Below, piece by piece: positions 13,933 through 14,071 of a stretch of DNA of 14,071 nucleotides. The stretch's first letter is position 1, and every line of letters starts with the position of its first letter. Source of the DNA: an uncultured Eubacteriales bacterium (GTDB lineage Bacteria; Bacillota; Clostridia; Oscillospirales; Acutalibacteraceae); NCBI GenBank assembly GCA_934476025.1, contig CAKSNI010000009.1, positions 1 to 14,071 on the forward strand. Direction: 5' to 3'. Position numbers and translations under genes: made by a program. The notes beneath the pieces were generated by a model that worked only from the letters and a program-made list of their open reading frames with translations, ran no database searches and had not been told where the DNA came from.

Positions 13933-13998
13933 GTATCAGATTTCTACCCTTGTTACAAAATAGCCTTTGAAAAACAAGGTGTTCGTCCAATACCTGTT

Positions 13999-14071
13999 TG
14001 GTGGAGCCGAGGGGGCTCGAACCCATGACCTCTCGGATGTGAACCGAACGCTCTGACCAACTGAGCTACGC
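13999..14071 (-). tRNA. tRNA-Val (anticodon CAC), 5' end outside window, with stem mismatches
   Basis: The minus strand gives GCG (acceptor end), TA, D arm GCTCAGTTGGTCAGAGC, anticodon stem TTCGG/CCGAG with loop TTCACAT (anticodon CAC), T loop TTCGAGC, discriminator A and encoded CCA. Two pairs fail: T against C inside the T stem (ATGGG with CCCCT) and G against G at the fifth acceptor position (GCG against CGG). The first four bases are beyond the window. The 3' quarter looks as though it came from a tRNA with a GGGGG/CCCCC T stem, so the gene may be chimeric or decayed. Confidence 0.7.

Noticed and set aside
13948..13979. CCTTGTT/AACAAGG inverted repeat
   Set aside because: Only 7-bp AT-rich arms with an 18-base loop and no T tail; weak and may be chance, beside the much stronger hairpin at 13893-13932.

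Overview
The window looks like the chromosome of a spore-forming Clostridia member, probably in the Oscillospiraceae/Ruminococcaceae range. The evidence is a Firmicutes-type sporulation and housekeeping order (yqfC-yqfD-phoH-ybeY-era-yqzL-recO-mutS2), strong AGGAGG-type ribosome binding sites, sigma-A-like promoters, and Clostridia-type surface-protein and recombinase relics at the edges. I cannot name a species from the sequence alone.

Layout. Positions 1-2985 hold most of a large collagen-like surface protein whose start lies before the window. It alternates Gly-X-Y tracts with short beta-type modules and ends in a leucine-rich-repeat tail of different base composition. A 208-residue protein of unknown function follows (3072-3698). 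The 480 bases after it hold no intact gene. They contain a long inverted repeat and, on the minus strand, the decayed phosphoacceptor domain of a histidine kinase. A minus-strand tRNA-His/tRNA-Gln unit (4237-4440) with its own consensus promoter and terminator separates this accessory stretch from the core genes.

Core block. On the minus strand lie a small cysteine-rich protein (4509-4724) and a YlbJ-like sporulation membrane protein whose frame is broken once (4743-5727). Divergently, on the plus strand, run yqfC-yqfD (sporulation, with a possible sigma-E promoter) and then phoH, ybeY, era, a small yqzL-like gene, recO and mutS2. These genes are tightly packed, with several stop/start overlaps, and are probably largely co-transcribed. 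Their themes are sporulation (yqfC, yqfD, ylbJ), ribosome/rRNA maturation (ybeY, era, perhaps phoH and the MutS2 Smr domain) and recombination or repair (recO, mutS2).

Right edge. A tRNA-Pro gene (13189-13266) has its promoter embedded in a 13-bp-arm inverted repeat and is followed by two terminators. Beyond it, on the minus strand, is a 149-codon relic of a large serine recombinase whose first residues look borrowed from another transposon gene. Last comes a tRNA-Val cut by the window end, with two mispaired stem positions in its 3' half. The most promising items are the modular collagen-like protein, the chimeric recombinase relic, the odd tRNA-Val, the inverted repeat over the tRNA-Pro promoter, and the broken ylbJ. 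I did not see a clearly new defence or metabolic system.
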